Below are positions 1 to 9,200 of a stretch of DNA of 44,862 bases, piece after piece (positions within the stretch are counted from its first letter, which is position 1; the number at the start of each line of letters is the position of its first letter). The notes beneath the pieces are model-generated. The model made no database searches. It worked only from the letters and a program-made list of their open reading frames with translations, and was not told where the DNA came from. This DNA is from Microbacteriaceae bacterium (GTDB lineage Bacteria; Actinomycetota; Actinomycetes; Actinomycetales; Microbacteriaceae), in contig JACMPQ010000052.1 of NCBI GenBank assembly GCA_014377425.1, positions 1 to 44,862 of the forward strand, read 5' to 3'. The position numbers and the translations under genes are program-made.

Positions 1-1160
1 AGCCGCTCGCACACCTCACGGCCGGTGGCTACGTTCGGGTCAATGTCGATGCCTGCCCAGAGTCCGGCGCAGCGAACAGCAACCACACCTTTGCCCACGA
101 GTTCACCGAGGGCAGTTTCCAGCAGGGTACCGAGCGAGCGAGCTCTCTCCTGATAGTGACCGGATGCCAGCAGCTTCACCACGGCGGAACCGACGGCCGC
201 GGCGAGCGGGTTACCGCCAAAAGTGGAGCCGTGCTCGCCGGGATTGAGTACGCCCAGAATCTCGCGGTTGCCCACGACCGCCGACACGGGCACGATTCCG
301 CCACCGAGAGCCTTGCCGAGTAGATAGAGGTCGGGCACCACCCGAAGGTTGTCGCACTGGAAGGTTGCTCCGGTTCGCCCCAAACCGGATTGGATTTCAT
401 CCGCAATGAACAACACGTTGTGGCGCGTTGTGATTTCTCGCACCGCCGGAAGATATTCCGTGGGGGGAATGAGAACCCCGGCCTCACCCTGAATGGGTTC
501 GACCAGAACCGCGACGGTGTTCTCATCAATCGCGTTCTCCAGGGCTGCGCTGTCGCCGTAGGGAACCGAGCGAAATCCGGGGGTAAACGGTCCGAAGCCG
601 CCGGTGGCGACCCGATCTCCCGAGAAACTGATAATTGTGGTGGTTCGCCCATGAAAATTGCCGTCCGCCACGACGATGTTGGCGAGTCCCGGCGACACCT
701 TCTTGACGCGATACCCCCAGGCACGGGCGACCTTGATTCCGGTTTCCACCGCCTCCGCTCCGGTGTTCATCGGAATCACCATGTCTTTATTCGCCAGCGT
801 GGCGAGCGCGTCCACAAACGGCCCGAGTTGGTCGTTATAGAACGCTCGGCTCGTGAGGGTGACGCGGCCGAGCTGAGCGGTGGCTGCCTCGATCAGCGCA
901 GGATGCCGATGGCCGAAGTTGACCGCGGAGTAGGCCGCGAGGCAGTCGAGGTAGTTGCGGCCGGCGACATCCGTAACCCAGGCGCCCTCGCCGGATACGA
1001 TCACAACCTCCAGCGGGTGGTAGGTGTGGGCGCTGTGGGCCTCTTCCAACGCGATCAACGAGGCGGCGGTGACCACACCGCGCTCAGGAGGGTGCTCTGC
1101 CGCACTGCCCGGCACGGTGTCTGGCACTGTACCGGTCACTGTACCCACACCGCGGATCAT
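1..1160 (-). CDS. rocD: Ornithine aminotransferase (ornithine--oxo-acid transaminase), C-terminus cut by window edge
   Basis: PLP-dependent class III aminotransferase that converts L-ornithine and 2-oxoglutarate to glutamate-5-semialdehyde (P5C) and glutamate in the cytosol. About 386 residues are present; the gene runs off the window start, so the C-terminus is missing. Visible family signatures are a Y-x-D-C-L-A-A-Y-S-A-V-N-F-G-H-x-H-P block near the N-terminus, M-N-T-G-A-E-A-V-E (PLP phosphate loop), E-P-I-Q-G-E-A-G-V, F-I-A-D-E-I-Q-S-G-L-G-R-T-G (Asp that binds the pyridine nitrogen) and L-L-G-K-A-L-G-G-G with the Schiff-base lysine. The ATG at 1160 overlaps the upstream TGA as ATGA, so translation is probably coupled. 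The first 25 or so residues are low-complexity (T-V-P, G-T-V repeats) and may not be part of the fold. Its product would be oxidised by the PutA encoded at 6279-9854. Confidence 0.93.
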   Translation of the reverse strand, partial: MIRGVGTVTGTVPDTVPGSAAEHPPERGVVTAASLIALEEAHSAHTYHPLEVVIVSGEGAWVTDVAGRNYLDCLAAYSAVNFGHRHPALIEAATAQLGRVTLTSRAFYNDQLGPFVDALATLANKDMVIPMNTGAEAVETGIKVARAWGYRVKKVSPGLANIVVADGNFHGRTTTIISFSGDRVATGGFGPFTPGFRSVPYGDSAALENAIDENTVAVLVEPIQGEAGVLIPPTEYLPAVREITTRHNVLFIADEIQSGLGRTGATFQCDNLRVVPDLYLLGKALGGGIVPVSAVVGNREILGVLNPGEHGSTFGGNPLAAAVGSAVVKLLASGHYQERARSLGTLLETALGELVGKGVVAVRCAGLWAGIDIDPNVATGREVCER

Positions 1161-2002
1161 CGCCGGAGCTCCAGCGTGCAGCACTTCACTCCGCCACCGC
1201 CGCGCAACAACTCGGATAGGTCCACGCCAATCGGGTTGAATCCGCGCTCGCGCAGCTGGCGTTCGAAGTCGACCGCACGGTCGGCGATCACCACGTTGTA
1301 ACCGTCGCTGAAGGAGTTGAGGCCGAGCACGGCGGCATCCGTTTCCGTCACGATGACGGCGTCGGGGTAGCGTCTTTCGAGCGCGGCAAGTCCCGCGGCA
1401 TCAAATGCACTCGGCAGGTAGGCGATGGTGCTGTCATCAAGCACCGCAATGGCGGTATCGAGATGGTAGAAACTCGGGTTCACAAGGTTGAGGGTTACCA
1501 CCTCCCGCCCAAAGATTTCAGCGACCTCCCGGTGGCTGTCGGAGGCACTTCGAAACCCGGTGCCGGCAAGAATCGTGTCACCGACCAGCAAGAAGTCCCC
1601 CTCGCCCTCGTTGGTGTTCTGCGGCACGCGCACATCGAAGTCGTTGTCGCGAAACCAGTCCATATAGGCAGGCCCCTCGGGTTGCCGTTCCGCATGCGTA
1701 AAGCGTGCGCCATAGGCCGTGTTGTCGATCACGAACCCGCCGTTTGCCGCGTAGACCATGTCGGGCAACCCCGCGATCGAATCCACCAGGTGCACCTGCA
1801 TCCCTAGCTTTTGGTAGGTGCGGTACAACTGCTCCCACTGCGCTACGGCCAGGGAGGTGTCAGTGGGGATCTGCGGGTGCATCCACGGGTTGATGCGGTA
1901 GCTCACCGTGAAGTGGTTCGGGCGACACATCAAAATGGTGCGAGGGATAGCCGAGCGCACAGAGGTATTCTCGGGCGAAAGCTGCGGAACGGTAGTCGAC
2001 AC
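1157..2002 (-). CDS. Guanidine-modifying enzyme: DDAH-like / probable arginine dihydrolase or deiminase
   Basis: Member of the pentein (arginine deiminase / dimethylargininase / amidinotransferase) superfamily, 281 aa. I chose GTG at 2002 because AAGGAG lies 6 nt upstream; a longer reading exists but its extra N-terminus is not family-like. Visible motifs: C-R-P-N-H-F-T-V at 26-33, N-P-W-M at 38-41, D-M-V-Y-A-A-N-G-G with Asn87, acidic N-E-G-E-G-D-F around 131-137, F-Y-H-L-D-T with His180, and the C-terminal G-G-G-G-V-K-C-C-T with the presumed nucleophile Cys274. Automated pipelines usually call such proteins dimethylargininase. However, the x-A-N-[AG]-G asparagine is the feature stressed for cyanobacterial arginine dihydrolase (ArgZ/AgrE), and the next gene consumes ornithine. 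I therefore infer that arginine is the substrate and ornithine (or citrulline) the product. Divergent from an Lrp regulator. Confidence 0.8.
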   Translation of the reverse strand: MSTTVPQLSPENTSVRSAIPRTILMCRPNHFTVSYRINPWMHPQIPTDTSLAVAQWEQLYRTYQKLGMQVHLVDSIAGLPDMVYAANGGFVIDNTAYGARFTHAERQPEGPAYMDWFRDNDFDVRVPQNTNEGEGDFLLVGDTILAGTGFRSASDSHREVAEIFGREVVTLNLVNPSFYHLDTAIAVLDDSTIAYLPSAFDAAGLAALERRYPDAVIVTETDAAVLGLNSFSDGYNVVIADRAVDFERQLRERGFNPIGVDLSELLRGGGGVKCCTLELRR

Positions 2003-2152
2003 GAAGGTCTCCTTCACAGTCGAGGGGAAAACGGGGCAGGCGACTCGCATCGTTCTCCAGTGCGCGCCGCACTCGTGTCCCCGTAAAACCAGTGTGTCAC
2101 GCACACTTCCGAAGATATTCACCGACGGGCGCAGTATTTCGCCGGAGATACC

Positions 2153-2167
2153 AATTGCAGCGCAATT
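2153..2167. promoter_or_regulatory. Candidate Lrp operator palindrome
   Basis: AATTGC-AGC-GCAATT, a perfect 6-bp inverted repeat with a 3-nt centre, lies immediately upstream of the lrp -10 hexamer in the divergent region between the pentein gene and lrp. If transcription starts at the lrp GTG, it covers about -34 to -20, which suits autoregulation. This is inferred from position and symmetry only. Confidence 0.45.
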
Positions 2168-2174
2168 ATTCACC

Positions 2175-2180
2175 TAGGCT
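2175..2180 (+). promoter_or_regulatory. -10 element of lrp, leaderless arrangement
   Basis: TAGGCT ends 6 nt before the GTG at 2187, so transcription would start at the first base of the start codon. There is no Shine-Dalgarno sequence. The same hexamer and spacing recur before the HAD gene at 29914. Confidence 0.6.
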
Positions 2181-2186
2181 GACCGA

Positions 2187-2624
2187 GTGGATAATCTCGA
2201 CGCAAGCATCATCGACCACCTTCGCCAGAATGCTCGCGCCGGTTACGGCGAGATCGGCGCTCTCATTGGCCTCTCGGCCTCCGCGGTCAAACGCCGAGTT
2301 GACCGCCTCGTAGCCGACAAGGTGATCCGCGGCTTCACCGTGCAGGTCGACCCCGCCGTAGAAGGGCTCTCCACCGAGGCCTACGTCGAGCTGTTTTGCC
2401 GCGGCACCGTAGCTCCAGAAGAGTTGCGCCGAATCCTGTCGGGGATTCCCGAGGTGGTGGATGCCGGCACCGTCACGGGCTCTGCCGACGCCATCGTGCA
2501 CATGCGCTCCAGAGACATCCCGTCATTGGAGCTGGCCCTAGAACGGGTACGGATCGCCCCGAACGTTGACCACACCCGCAGCGCGATCGTACTGTCACGC
2601 CTCATTACTGCGAAGCACTACTAG
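2187..2624 (+). CDS. Lrp/AsnC family transcriptional regulator
   Basis: 145 aa. An N-terminal winged helix-turn-helix (residues about 3-50, D-x-x-I-I-x-H-L-R-x-N-A-R and S-A-S-A-V-K-R-R-V-D-R-L recognition helix) is followed by an AsnC-type ligand-binding alpha-beta domain (about 55-140). Such proteins respond to amino acids and usually act on adjacent genes. It is transcribed away from the pentein-rocD pair, which points to control of arginine/ornithine breakdown, with ornithine or arginine as a plausible effector. The GTG start is supported by a TAGGCT -10 hexamer 6 nt upstream, i.e. a leaderless message. The effector cannot be read from sequence. Confidence 0.9.
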   Translation: MDNLDASIIDHLRQNARAGYGEIGALIGLSASAVKRRVDRLVADKVIRGFTVQVDPAVEGLSTEAYVELFCRGTVAPEELRRILSGIPEVVDAGTVTGSADAIVHMRSRDIPSLELALERVRIAPNVDHTRSAIVLSRLITAKHY

Positions 2625-2644
2625 CCCGCCGAAAACAAGAGTGC

Positions 2645-2673
2645 CCCGTCAGAGAAACACAACATCTGACGGG
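2645..2673. terminator. Hairpin between convergent lrp and SRPBCC genes
   Basis: CCCGTCAGA at 2645-2653 pairs with TCTGACGGG at 2665-2673 across an 11-nt loop. The 9-bp perfect stem lies 20 nt after the lrp stop. There is no clear U-tract, so it may be a weak bidirectional terminator. The rest of 2674-2743 shows nothing I recognise. Confidence 0.5.
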
Positions 2674-2743
2674 ACGCTCGTGATACTAGCCCCGTGCCGC
2701 TGGCAACAGAGACAGCACGCGTTCACCCCACTGTCCCGGGACT

Positions 2744-2778
2744 AGCTTGGTTAGCTGTGCCAGCTTGGTTAGCTGTGC
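2744..2778. repeat. Two 17-bp direct repeats across a stop codon
   Basis: A 17-bp unit beginning AGCTTGGTTAGC occurs at 2744-2760 and again at 2762-2778 (period 18). The second copy contains the last codons and TAA stop of the minus-strand SRPBCC gene; the first lies just beyond the stop. It looks like a recent slippage duplication of the gene end. Confidence 0.85.
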
Positions 2779-3233
2779 TGGTTGGATACGTCTCCGCGCC
2801 ACTGGCCGGTTGCGCTTTGCTCGCTCTCGATGAACTTCTTGAAATTCTTTAAGTCGGCCTTGATCGCGTGATCATCTATGCCGAATACGGCACCGACCTT
2901 CTCGAGAAATCCCTCGGCTTTCCAATCCAGTTGCACGGTCACCCGGGAGGTATCGTCGCTGAGACGGTGGAAGGTAACGACTCCGGCGTGATCTTCCTCG
3001 CCTCCGGTGCTGTTCCAGGCCACACGCTCATCCGGATGCTGCTCGGTAATGACCGCATCGAATTCACGAACAGCACCGGCTATTTTCACGGTCCAACGGG
3101 TATGCGTGTCGTCAATCTGCTTGATCGATTCGACGAAGCTCAAAAATTTGGGGAAAGTTTCGAATTGCGTCCACTGGTTGTAGGCGACGGATACGGGAAC
3201 GTCCACATCGATTGCCTCAATAACCTGCGTCAT
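2769..3233 (-). CDS. SRPBCC family (polyketide cyclase/dehydrase-like) protein
   Basis: 154 aa, START/Bet v 1-like fold. The opening I-E-A-I-D-V-D-V-P-V-S-V-A-Y-N-Q-W-T-Q-F-E-T-F-P pattern (split: strand, then the W-x-x-F-x-x-F-P-x-F helix) and R-V-A-W-N-S in the middle are typical of the small stress-associated SRPBCC proteins of Actinobacteria. These bind hydrophobic ligands in a central cavity; the ligand is unknown. The ATG at 3233 has AAAGGAG 6 nt upstream; a longer reading to 3290 would overlap the dps end and has no such site. It follows dps by 40 nt on the same strand, so it is probably co-transcribed in a stress operon. The last codons are part of a 17-bp duplication. Confidence 0.85.
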   Translation of the reverse strand: MTQVIEAIDVDVPVSVAYNQWTQFETFPKFLSFVESIKQIDDTHTRWTVKIAGAVREFDAVITEQHPDERVAWNSTGGEEDHAGVVTFHRLSDDTSRVTVQLDWKAEGFLEKVGAVFGIDDHAIKADLKNFKKFIESEQSATGQWRGDVSNQHS

Positions 3234-3273
3234 GTTGCTCTCCTTTGATCGGGTGTGAAAAACGGGCAAGGAA

Positions 3274-3744
3274 CTACTTTCGGACGGCACGCTTGCGCGG
3301 CCGTTGGTTTTCGGCGTTGACCATCCAGGCGTATTGCTCGAGTGATTCGATCACCGTGTGCAGAATGTCGGCGGTGGTGGGGTCTTCCTCGTCCACCGCA
3401 TCGTGCACGTCGCGGGCCGTTTTCACGGTCGCCTCGAGCCGCTCGGTGATGAAGTTCACGACATCGGCCGTGTCCACCTCATCGGCGGGATATTTGGCGA
3501 GGGATGTTGTGGCAGTGACGGTTTCGCTGCGACCATCCGGCATCCCGTGCAGGGCACGCATGCGCTCCGCCACCTCGTCGGAAAATTCGCGGGCGCTGTC
3601 AATGATTTCGTCGAGCTGAAGATGGAGATCCCGAAAGTTCTTGCCGACGACGCTCCAGTGGGCTTGCTTGCCCTGCAGGTGAAGCTCGATGAGATCGACC
3701 AAAACTTTCTGGAGGTTATCTTCGAGTGTTTGTGAGGCTTTCAT
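3274..3744 (-). CDS. dps: Dps-family DNA-protecting ferritin-like protein
   Basis: 156 aa, the usual length of Dps. It forms dodecameric shells that oxidise Fe(II) with peroxide and store the iron, protecting DNA. Visible signature: H-W-S-V-V-G-K-N-F-R-D-L-H-L-Q-L-D-E-I (residues about 29-47), which carries the inter-subunit ferroxidase ligands (His, His, Asp, Glu) of the family. The tail is short and basic (R-P-R-K-R-A-V-R-K), as in Dps proteins that bind DNA through a C-terminal tail. The ATG has AAAGGA 6 nt upstream. It leads a two-gene unit with the SRPBCC protein and is divergent from the 2OG oxygenase. Confidence 0.93.
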   Translation of the reverse strand: MKASQTLEDNLQKVLVDLIELHLQGKQAHWSVVGKNFRDLHLQLDEIIDSAREFSDEVAERMRALHGMPDGRSETVTATTSLAKYPADEVDTADVVNFITERLEATVKTARDVHDAVDEEDPTTADILHTVIESLEQYAWMVNAENQRPRKRAVRK

Positions 3745-3874
3745 GCCGGATCCTTTCGGTCAGAATTGCGACTCCCGGCACCAAATCAAACAAACGTGCG
3801 TAAATGCCGAGTGTGGGGGCGTTGGCCTCGTTCGCCGCCCGCGTAACAGTGCACCCGCCATGCCCCGCAGGCGA

Positions 3875-3880
3875 CAGAAT
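3875..3880 (+). promoter_or_regulatory. -10-like hexamer of the 2OG oxygenase gene
   Basis: CAGAAT ends exactly 6 nt before the ATG at 3887. It matches T-A-N3-T except at the first base, and the spacing equals that of better matches elsewhere in the window. Confidence 0.4.
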
Positions 3881-3886
3881 AAAGAA

Positions 3887-4903
3887 ATGACTCTGTCTGC
3901 CACTTCTGCCCGTACACTCCCCATCCTCGATCTATCTCGACTGGATGCGTCAGCCGAGGAAGCCGAGGCATTTCGCACCGAATTGCGCGAAGCCACCCAC
4001 GAATACGGTTTTTTCTACCTCACCGGTCACGGTGTGGCACCGGAACTCCTCGACCGCGTCATCCGCACCGCCCGCGCCTTCTTCGCCCTTCCTGAGGCAG
4101 AGAAGATGGCGATCGAAAACCTCAAGAGCCCCCATTTTCGCGGCTACACCCGCGTTGGTGGCGAACTCACACAGGGAACCGTTGACTGGCGCGAACAAAT
4201 CGATATCGGACCGGAGCGCGACGCCATAGCCGCAGGCCCTGATGTTGCCGACTACTTCTGCCTCGAAGGCCCCAACCTATGGCCGGAGAACCTGCCGGAA
4301 TTGCGCACAGACATCACCGAATGGCACGAGGAACTCAGCGCGGTTGCGCTGCGGTTAATGCAGACTTGGGCTACTTCCCTCGGAGCCGATGAGCACGTGT
4401 TTGACGCCGCCTTCGCCGAGAAGCCGTCGACCCTGATCAAGATTGTGCGCTACCCCGGCAAATCCGATCCGACCCCCCGCCAGGGGGTCGGAGCGCACAA
4501 GGATTCCGGCGTACTTACCCTGCTGTTTGTGGAGCCGGGCAAGGGTGGTTTGCAGGTGGAGAAAGATGGCGAGTGGATCGATGCACCGCCGGTTGAAGGT
4601 GCGTTTGTGGTGAACATCGGCGAACTGCTCGAAGTCGCTACCGACGGCTATCTCAAGGCAACGGTGCACCGGGTAATTTCCCCGCTCATCGGCACCGACC
4701 GCATCTCAATCCCGTTCTTCTACAGCCCGGCGCTCGACGCCACGATTCCCGTGCTGGAGCTGCCGGCGGAATTACACGCTCCCGGCATCACCGTCGACCC
4801 CGAGAACCCAATCTTCACCACCTACGGAGAGAACGTGCTCAAGAGTCGCCTGCGTGCGCACCCGGATGTCGCCGCCATCCATCATCCCGAACTGGTGAAC
4901 TAA
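3887..4903 (+). CDS. 2-oxoglutarate/Fe(II)-dependent oxygenase, isopenicillin N synthase family
   Basis: 338 aa. It has the N-terminal DIOX_N region (P-I-L-D-L-S-R-L, then Y-G-F-F-Y-L-T-G-H-G-V) and a C-terminal double-stranded beta-helix. The iron facial triad is visible as H-K-D (G-A-H-K-D-S-G, about residues 204-206) and the distal His in T-V-H-R-V. The 2-oxoglutarate-binding Arg-x-Ser is in D-R-I-S-I-P-F-F-Y. The substrate cannot be told; bacterial relatives act on varied small molecules. The ATG at 3887 was chosen over upstream in-frame starts because homologues begin near here and a -10-like hexamer sits 6 nt before it. Monocistronic, divergent from dps. Confidence 0.87.
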   Translation: MTLSATSARTLPILDLSRLDASAEEAEAFRTELREATHEYGFFYLTGHGVAPELLDRVIRTARAFFALPEAEKMAIENLKSPHFRGYTRVGGELTQGTVDWREQIDIGPERDAIAAGPDVADYFCLEGPNLWPENLPELRTDITEWHEELSAVALRLMQTWATSLGADEHVFDAAFAEKPSTLIKIVRYPGKSDPTPRQGVGAHKDSGVLTLLFVEPGKGGLQVEKDGEWIDAPPVEGAFVVNIGELLEVATDGYLKATVHRVISPLIGTDRISIPFFYSPALDATIPVLELPAELHAPGITVDPENPIFTTYGENVLKSRLRAHPDVAAIHHPELVN

Positions 4904-5030
4904 CCCGGGGATCTGGCTGGGAGTTCACCCGGCTAGTGCGCGTGAAAATACCGGAACTCCGGCGTTTCTGCCTGTACAGGGGAGCCTCACCTTCGTAGCG
5001 GCGGCCAGCCAGAAGTACTTCGATCGGGGA

Positions 5031-5693
5031 ATGGCCCGCACCAATTCCCTGAGACTCGAGACAAACGATTCCCGCCCGGACACCTCTGCTCAGCGCCTGA
5101 ATTGGCTGCGCGCAGGGGTGCTCGGCGCGAACGACGGCATCGTCTCCGTAGCGGCAATAGCCGTTGGAGTGGCGGGGGTAACTACGGCGTCCGGACCTAT
5201 CTTTACGGCCGGTATCGCCGCCCTTATCGGGGGAGCAATCTCGATGGCCCTGGGCGAATATGTTTCGGTGAGCGGCCAACGAGACGGCGAGCGGGCTCAG
5301 ATCGCACGAGTCAAGGCGCGCGGCGCGGGCGCTACTCACGCTGAAACCGACGGGGCTTCCACTGAAACAGTTGGCGCCGGTGATGCCGGTCCGCTCGAAT
5401 CGGATTCCGGCGATGTGGTGAGCCCCTGGCACGCCGCCTTCGCCTCGGCCGGTGCGTTTCTGGTCGGTGGAGTCGTCCCGCTGCTTGCCATTCTGTTGCC
5501 CCCGGAACACGTGCGCGTACCGGTGACCTTCTCTGTCGTGCTCATTGCGCTGGCTGCCACGGGGGTTGTCGGGGCCCATCTCGGGGGAGGAAGTCGAATT
5601 CGCGCTGCAGTCCGCGTGGTGATCGGCGGAGCTCTAGCGCTTGCCGCCACCTTCACTATTGGAGCGTTCCTCGGAACCTCCGGGGTGCTGTGA
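5031..5693 (+). CDS. VIT1/CCC1 family Fe(II)/Mn(II) transporter
   Basis: 220 aa integral membrane protein. The N-terminal block L-N-W-L-R-A-G-V-L-G-A-N-D-G-I-V-S (about 23-39) and the A-L-G-E-Y-V-S-V-S-x-Q-R-D segment (about 74-86) are signatures of the vacuolar iron transporter family. A charged cytoplasmic stretch (about 86-130) follows, then three C-terminal hydrophobic helices. Members export Fe(II) or Mn(II) from the cytoplasm by proton antiport. The middle loop is Ala/Gly/Glu-rich and may lack the longer metal-binding domain of plant VIT1. Position beside dps suggests iron detoxification, but it is not in the same transcript. No convincing ribosome site was seen before the ATG. The preceding 4904-5030 shows no gene. 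Confidence 0.88.
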   Translation: MARTNSLRLETNDSRPDTSAQRLNWLRAGVLGANDGIVSVAAIAVGVAGVTTASGPIFTAGIAALIGGAISMALGEYVSVSGQRDGERAQIARVKARGAGATHAETDGASTETVGAGDAGPLESDSGDVVSPWHAAFASAGAFLVGGVVPLLAILLPPEHVRVPVTFSVVLIALAATGVVGAHLGGGSRIRAAVRVVIGGALALAATFTIGAFLGTSGVL

Positions 5694-5802
5694 GCCGGGG
5701 GAGTTCCTAGCCCCCTCCCACCTACGAGCTAGTCGCCACAGTAAAACTGAAACATCGTCGACCACGGTTTGGTCATTTCCGTACGTTCTAGCTTGGAGAA
5801 CC

Positions 5803-6240
5803 ATGTCCGCTTCAACATCCACTCGCACCCCCTCGACTGCAGCGCCCACGGTTCCCGCGGTGGAATTACAAAATCGCCGGGTCGCTGTCGGCATTGGACT
5901 TGCCACCACCTCCGCCATCCACCTGCTCGACCTCCCGGGCAAGCTGAAAGAAACGCCCTACCTCGGCGCGGCATACATCGTGCTCATCATCGCCTCCCTC
6001 GTGATCATGGAACGACTGTTCGTGGTGGCGAGTCGCCGCGACTTCATCGCCGCCGCCATCCTCGGGGTAGCCGTGCTCGCAGCCTTCGTGATCAACCGCA
6101 CAGTTGGCATGCCCGGTGCAACCGACGACATCGGCAACTGGCTCGAGCCGCTCGGGCTTCTCTCTCTCGCCGTGGAATCCTTCGTGGTCTGGCAGGCCAG
6201 TGCGGCCGTAGCCACGATGACGCGCCGGGTCGCCGCCTAA
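5803..6240 (+). CDS. Small integral membrane protein of unknown function
   Basis: 145 aa. A Ser/Thr/Pro-rich N-terminus of about 25 residues precedes four predicted hydrophobic helices (about 31-48, 54-71, 77-95 and 110-130). No catalytic motif is recognisable. The ATG at 5803 has GGAG 4 nt upstream and a TAGCTT hexamer at 5789. The longer upstream reading runs through the intergenic region without family-like sequence. The gene is flanked by the VIT transporter and convergent putA, so it is probably transcribed alone. I do not recognise the family; similar four-helix hypothetical proteins are common in Microbacteriaceae. Confidence 0.75.
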   Translation: MSASTSTRTPSTAAPTVPAVELQNRRVAVGIGLATTSAIHLLDLPGKLKETPYLGAAYIVLIIASLVIMERLFVVASRRDFIAAAILGVAVLAAFVINRTVGMPGATDDIGNWLEPLGLLSLAVESFVVWQASAAVATMTRRVAA

Positions 6241-6278
6241 GCCTGCACTTGGGCGATCGCCCCAGCTGAACGATCGCC

Positions 6279-9200
6279 CTAGCTGAGCTCGAGTTGAGCA
6301 GTCTGATTGGGATTGCCAAAACGGTGGGCGGTGATGCTGATGGACTGCTCCCGCAAAAAGGGCAGCAGTTCGATGCGGCCTTCGGTGGTGACCGGTTGCG
6401 AGTAAATTGCCACATCCGCACTTCCCGAGAGGGCCTCGGCCAGAGCTGGGGCAGAACCACCGACGAGCCGGATGCGGGTGGGCCGGGACGCCTGATTGCG
6501 AAGTCGCACTGCGAACGCCGCATCCGTCTCCACAACCACCTCGGTGACCGCGACCGGTGAACCGTCACTCCGGAACAGCACCATTAGCCCGGCGTGCACG
6601 GGCAGGGCGGAGCTAATGGCCACCGTCGCGGAGGTGAGAGATGCTGCAGCGAGCAGCCGCACGAGTTGTGACGCCGAAGACCCCTCCGACAGTCGGAGGG
6701 TGATCTCGGCCGGCCGATAGCGCAACACATTGCGCTCCACATCCAGCTTCGACACGTCCCGCGCTCGGGAAAATTCTGCCGACCAGGCTAGGTGGTCACT
6801 GAGCGCGGCCGTACGCACCCGATCAAACTCGAGATATTTCATGCCCGGTTGGGCGGCCTCAATTAGCGCCGTAACCCGCTCGCTGAGACCGGTGAGCGAC
6901 ACCGAACTCTGTGGTTCAGTGAACAGCGGTTCGATGTCGCCGAGGGCAAAGAGGTAGTTGGGGCCACCGGCCTTGGCCCCCGGCCCGACCGCCGACCGTT
7001 TCCACCCACCAAACGGCTGACGGCGTACGATCGCGCCGGTAATCGAGCGATTGACGTAGAGATTTCCGGCTTCCACGGTGTCGAGCCAATATGCGATCTC
7101 GGCGCTGTCAAGGGAATGGATGCCCGCGGTGAGACCGAATTCGGTCGCATTTTGTAAGGCCACCGCCTCCGCGAGGGTCGCCGCCCGCATGATTCCCAAC
7201 ACCGGGCCGAAAAATTCGGTCTGGTGAAAAGTGCTCCCCGCGACTACCCCTGCGCGCAGCCCGGGCGAGAACAAGCGCCCGGAGTCATCTAATTGCTCCG
7301 GCTCAACCAACCAACGTTCACCCTCGGCGAGCTCGGTCAACGCCCACAGCAGCTTGCCGACAGCCGGTTCAATAATCGGGCCAACTTGGGTGCGCGCATC
7401 GCTGGACCAGCCGACCTGTATCGAGCGCACGGCATCGACAAGCTGGCGCTCGAAGCGCGGCGAATCTGCTACCGACCCGACCAGAATCAGCAGTGAGGCG
7501 GCAGAACATTTCTGGCCGGCATGGCCGAAGGCACTTTTCACGACGTCCGCTACGGCAAGGTCGAGGTCTGCCCCGGGAGTTACGACAATCGCGTTCTTGC
7601 CGCTGGTTTCAGCCAGCAGCGGCAACTCGGCATCCCAACTGCGAAACAGCTCCGCGGTATGCCAACCGCCGGTGAGAATCACCCGATCGACCCGGGGATG
7701 CGAAATGAGCTGGGGACCCCGATCATCCTCGGCAAGATTGACCAATTGCAGCAGCTCGCGGGGCACGCCACCGTTCCAGAGCGCAGCGGTGAGAACGGCC
7801 GCGCAACGCGCAGCCTGCGGGGCCGGCTTCATAATCACGGCGGATCCGGATGCCAGCGCCGCAAGAATCCCGCCAGCCGCGATGGCCACCGGGAAATTCC
7901 ACGGCGGAACCACCACGATCAACGCCGACGGTACGAAGTTAGCCAGAGGCAACTGGTCGAGCGCGGGCGCGAGATCGGCATAAAACCCGGCAAAATCAAC
8001 GGCCTCACTTACCTCGGTGTCTGCCTCGGCAAGTGTCTTTCCGGTCTCGGAAACCATCACCTCGATCAGCTCGGCCCGCACGCTCTCTATCGAACGTGCC
8101 GCCGAACGAACGACATCGGCGCGCTCCGCGGCGGGGCGCCTCCCCCAGAGAACACCCGCCGCGTGGGTATCATCGATAATTTTCTCGACCACGTCTGCGG
8201 CGGTGATGATGGACCGGCTAGCCAGTTCCATCCCGAGAGTGCTGTCAACCGACCGCTGCAGAATCTGGCGGGCCCAAGCCCGGTTGGCGGCGATGGCGGG
8301 ATCGGTGTCCGGTGCATTTCGAAATCGCGCATCGGTCGACGACGCATCGCCTGACAGCGCAACGTGCTTTCTGGAGGCTGAGGCGTGCCGATCCTGCACG
8401 CGGTGGGTGGACAAAAACTCGTCATCGAGTTGCGAAAGCGCCACCAGAAAGCGCTCAGACTCCCGATCAAACACGGCCTCAGAGCTAGCCAGTTCAAAAA
8501 TTCCGGAGAGAAAATTCTCAGGGCTGGCATTTTCTTCGAGCCGACGAATGAGATAAGAAATCGCGGAATCGAATTCGCCCGGATGGACCACCGGGGTGTA
8601 CAGCCGCAACGCGCCCACGTCTTTTGCCACCGCCGTGGCCTGCTCCGTAGCCATCCCCAACAGCATCTCGAATTCAACCCGATCGGCGACCCCGCGATGC
8701 TGAATCAGGTGCCAGGCGAAGGCGAGGTCAAAGAGGTTATGGCCGGCAATTCCAATGCGCACGGCTTCGGTGTGCTCGGCTGTCAGCGCCCAGTTGAGCA
8801 CCCGTTTGTAGTTTGCGTCGGTCTCGCATTTGGTGGAAAACGGCGCCATCGGCCACCCGTGCAGTGTGGCATCCACGTGTTCCATCGCCAGATTGGCGCC
8901 CTTCACAATGCGCACCTTGATGGCCGAACCGCCAGCTGCCCGGCGATCCGTAGCCCAGGTGGTGAGCCGTTGCAGCGCACCGAGGGCATCGGGAAGGTAG
9001 GCCTGCAGCACGATGCCCGCCTCAAGCCCGGCAAGCTCGGGGGTGTCGAGAATGCGGGTGAATACAGCGATGGTCAAGTCGAGGTCGCGAAATTCCTCCA
9101 TGTCGAGGTTGATGAACTTTGCCCGCGGAGTGTCTGTCGCTTCGGGGCGGGCGGCGGCGGAAGGGGTGTCAGCGGAAAGGGTGTCGCCGGTGCCGGGCGC

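Noticed and set aside
390-1301. 303-codon plus-strand frame over rocD
   Set aside because: The minus strand reads as ornithine aminotransferase through the whole stretch; this frame is an artefact.
3745-3874. Promoter for dps
   Set aside because: Several A/T-rich hexamers exist but none has convincing spacing or consensus, so none is listed.
5694-5730. Possible terminator after the VIT gene (GGGGG ... CCCCC)
   Set aside because: Only five G-C pairs with a 9-nt loop and no U-tract; not enough to call.
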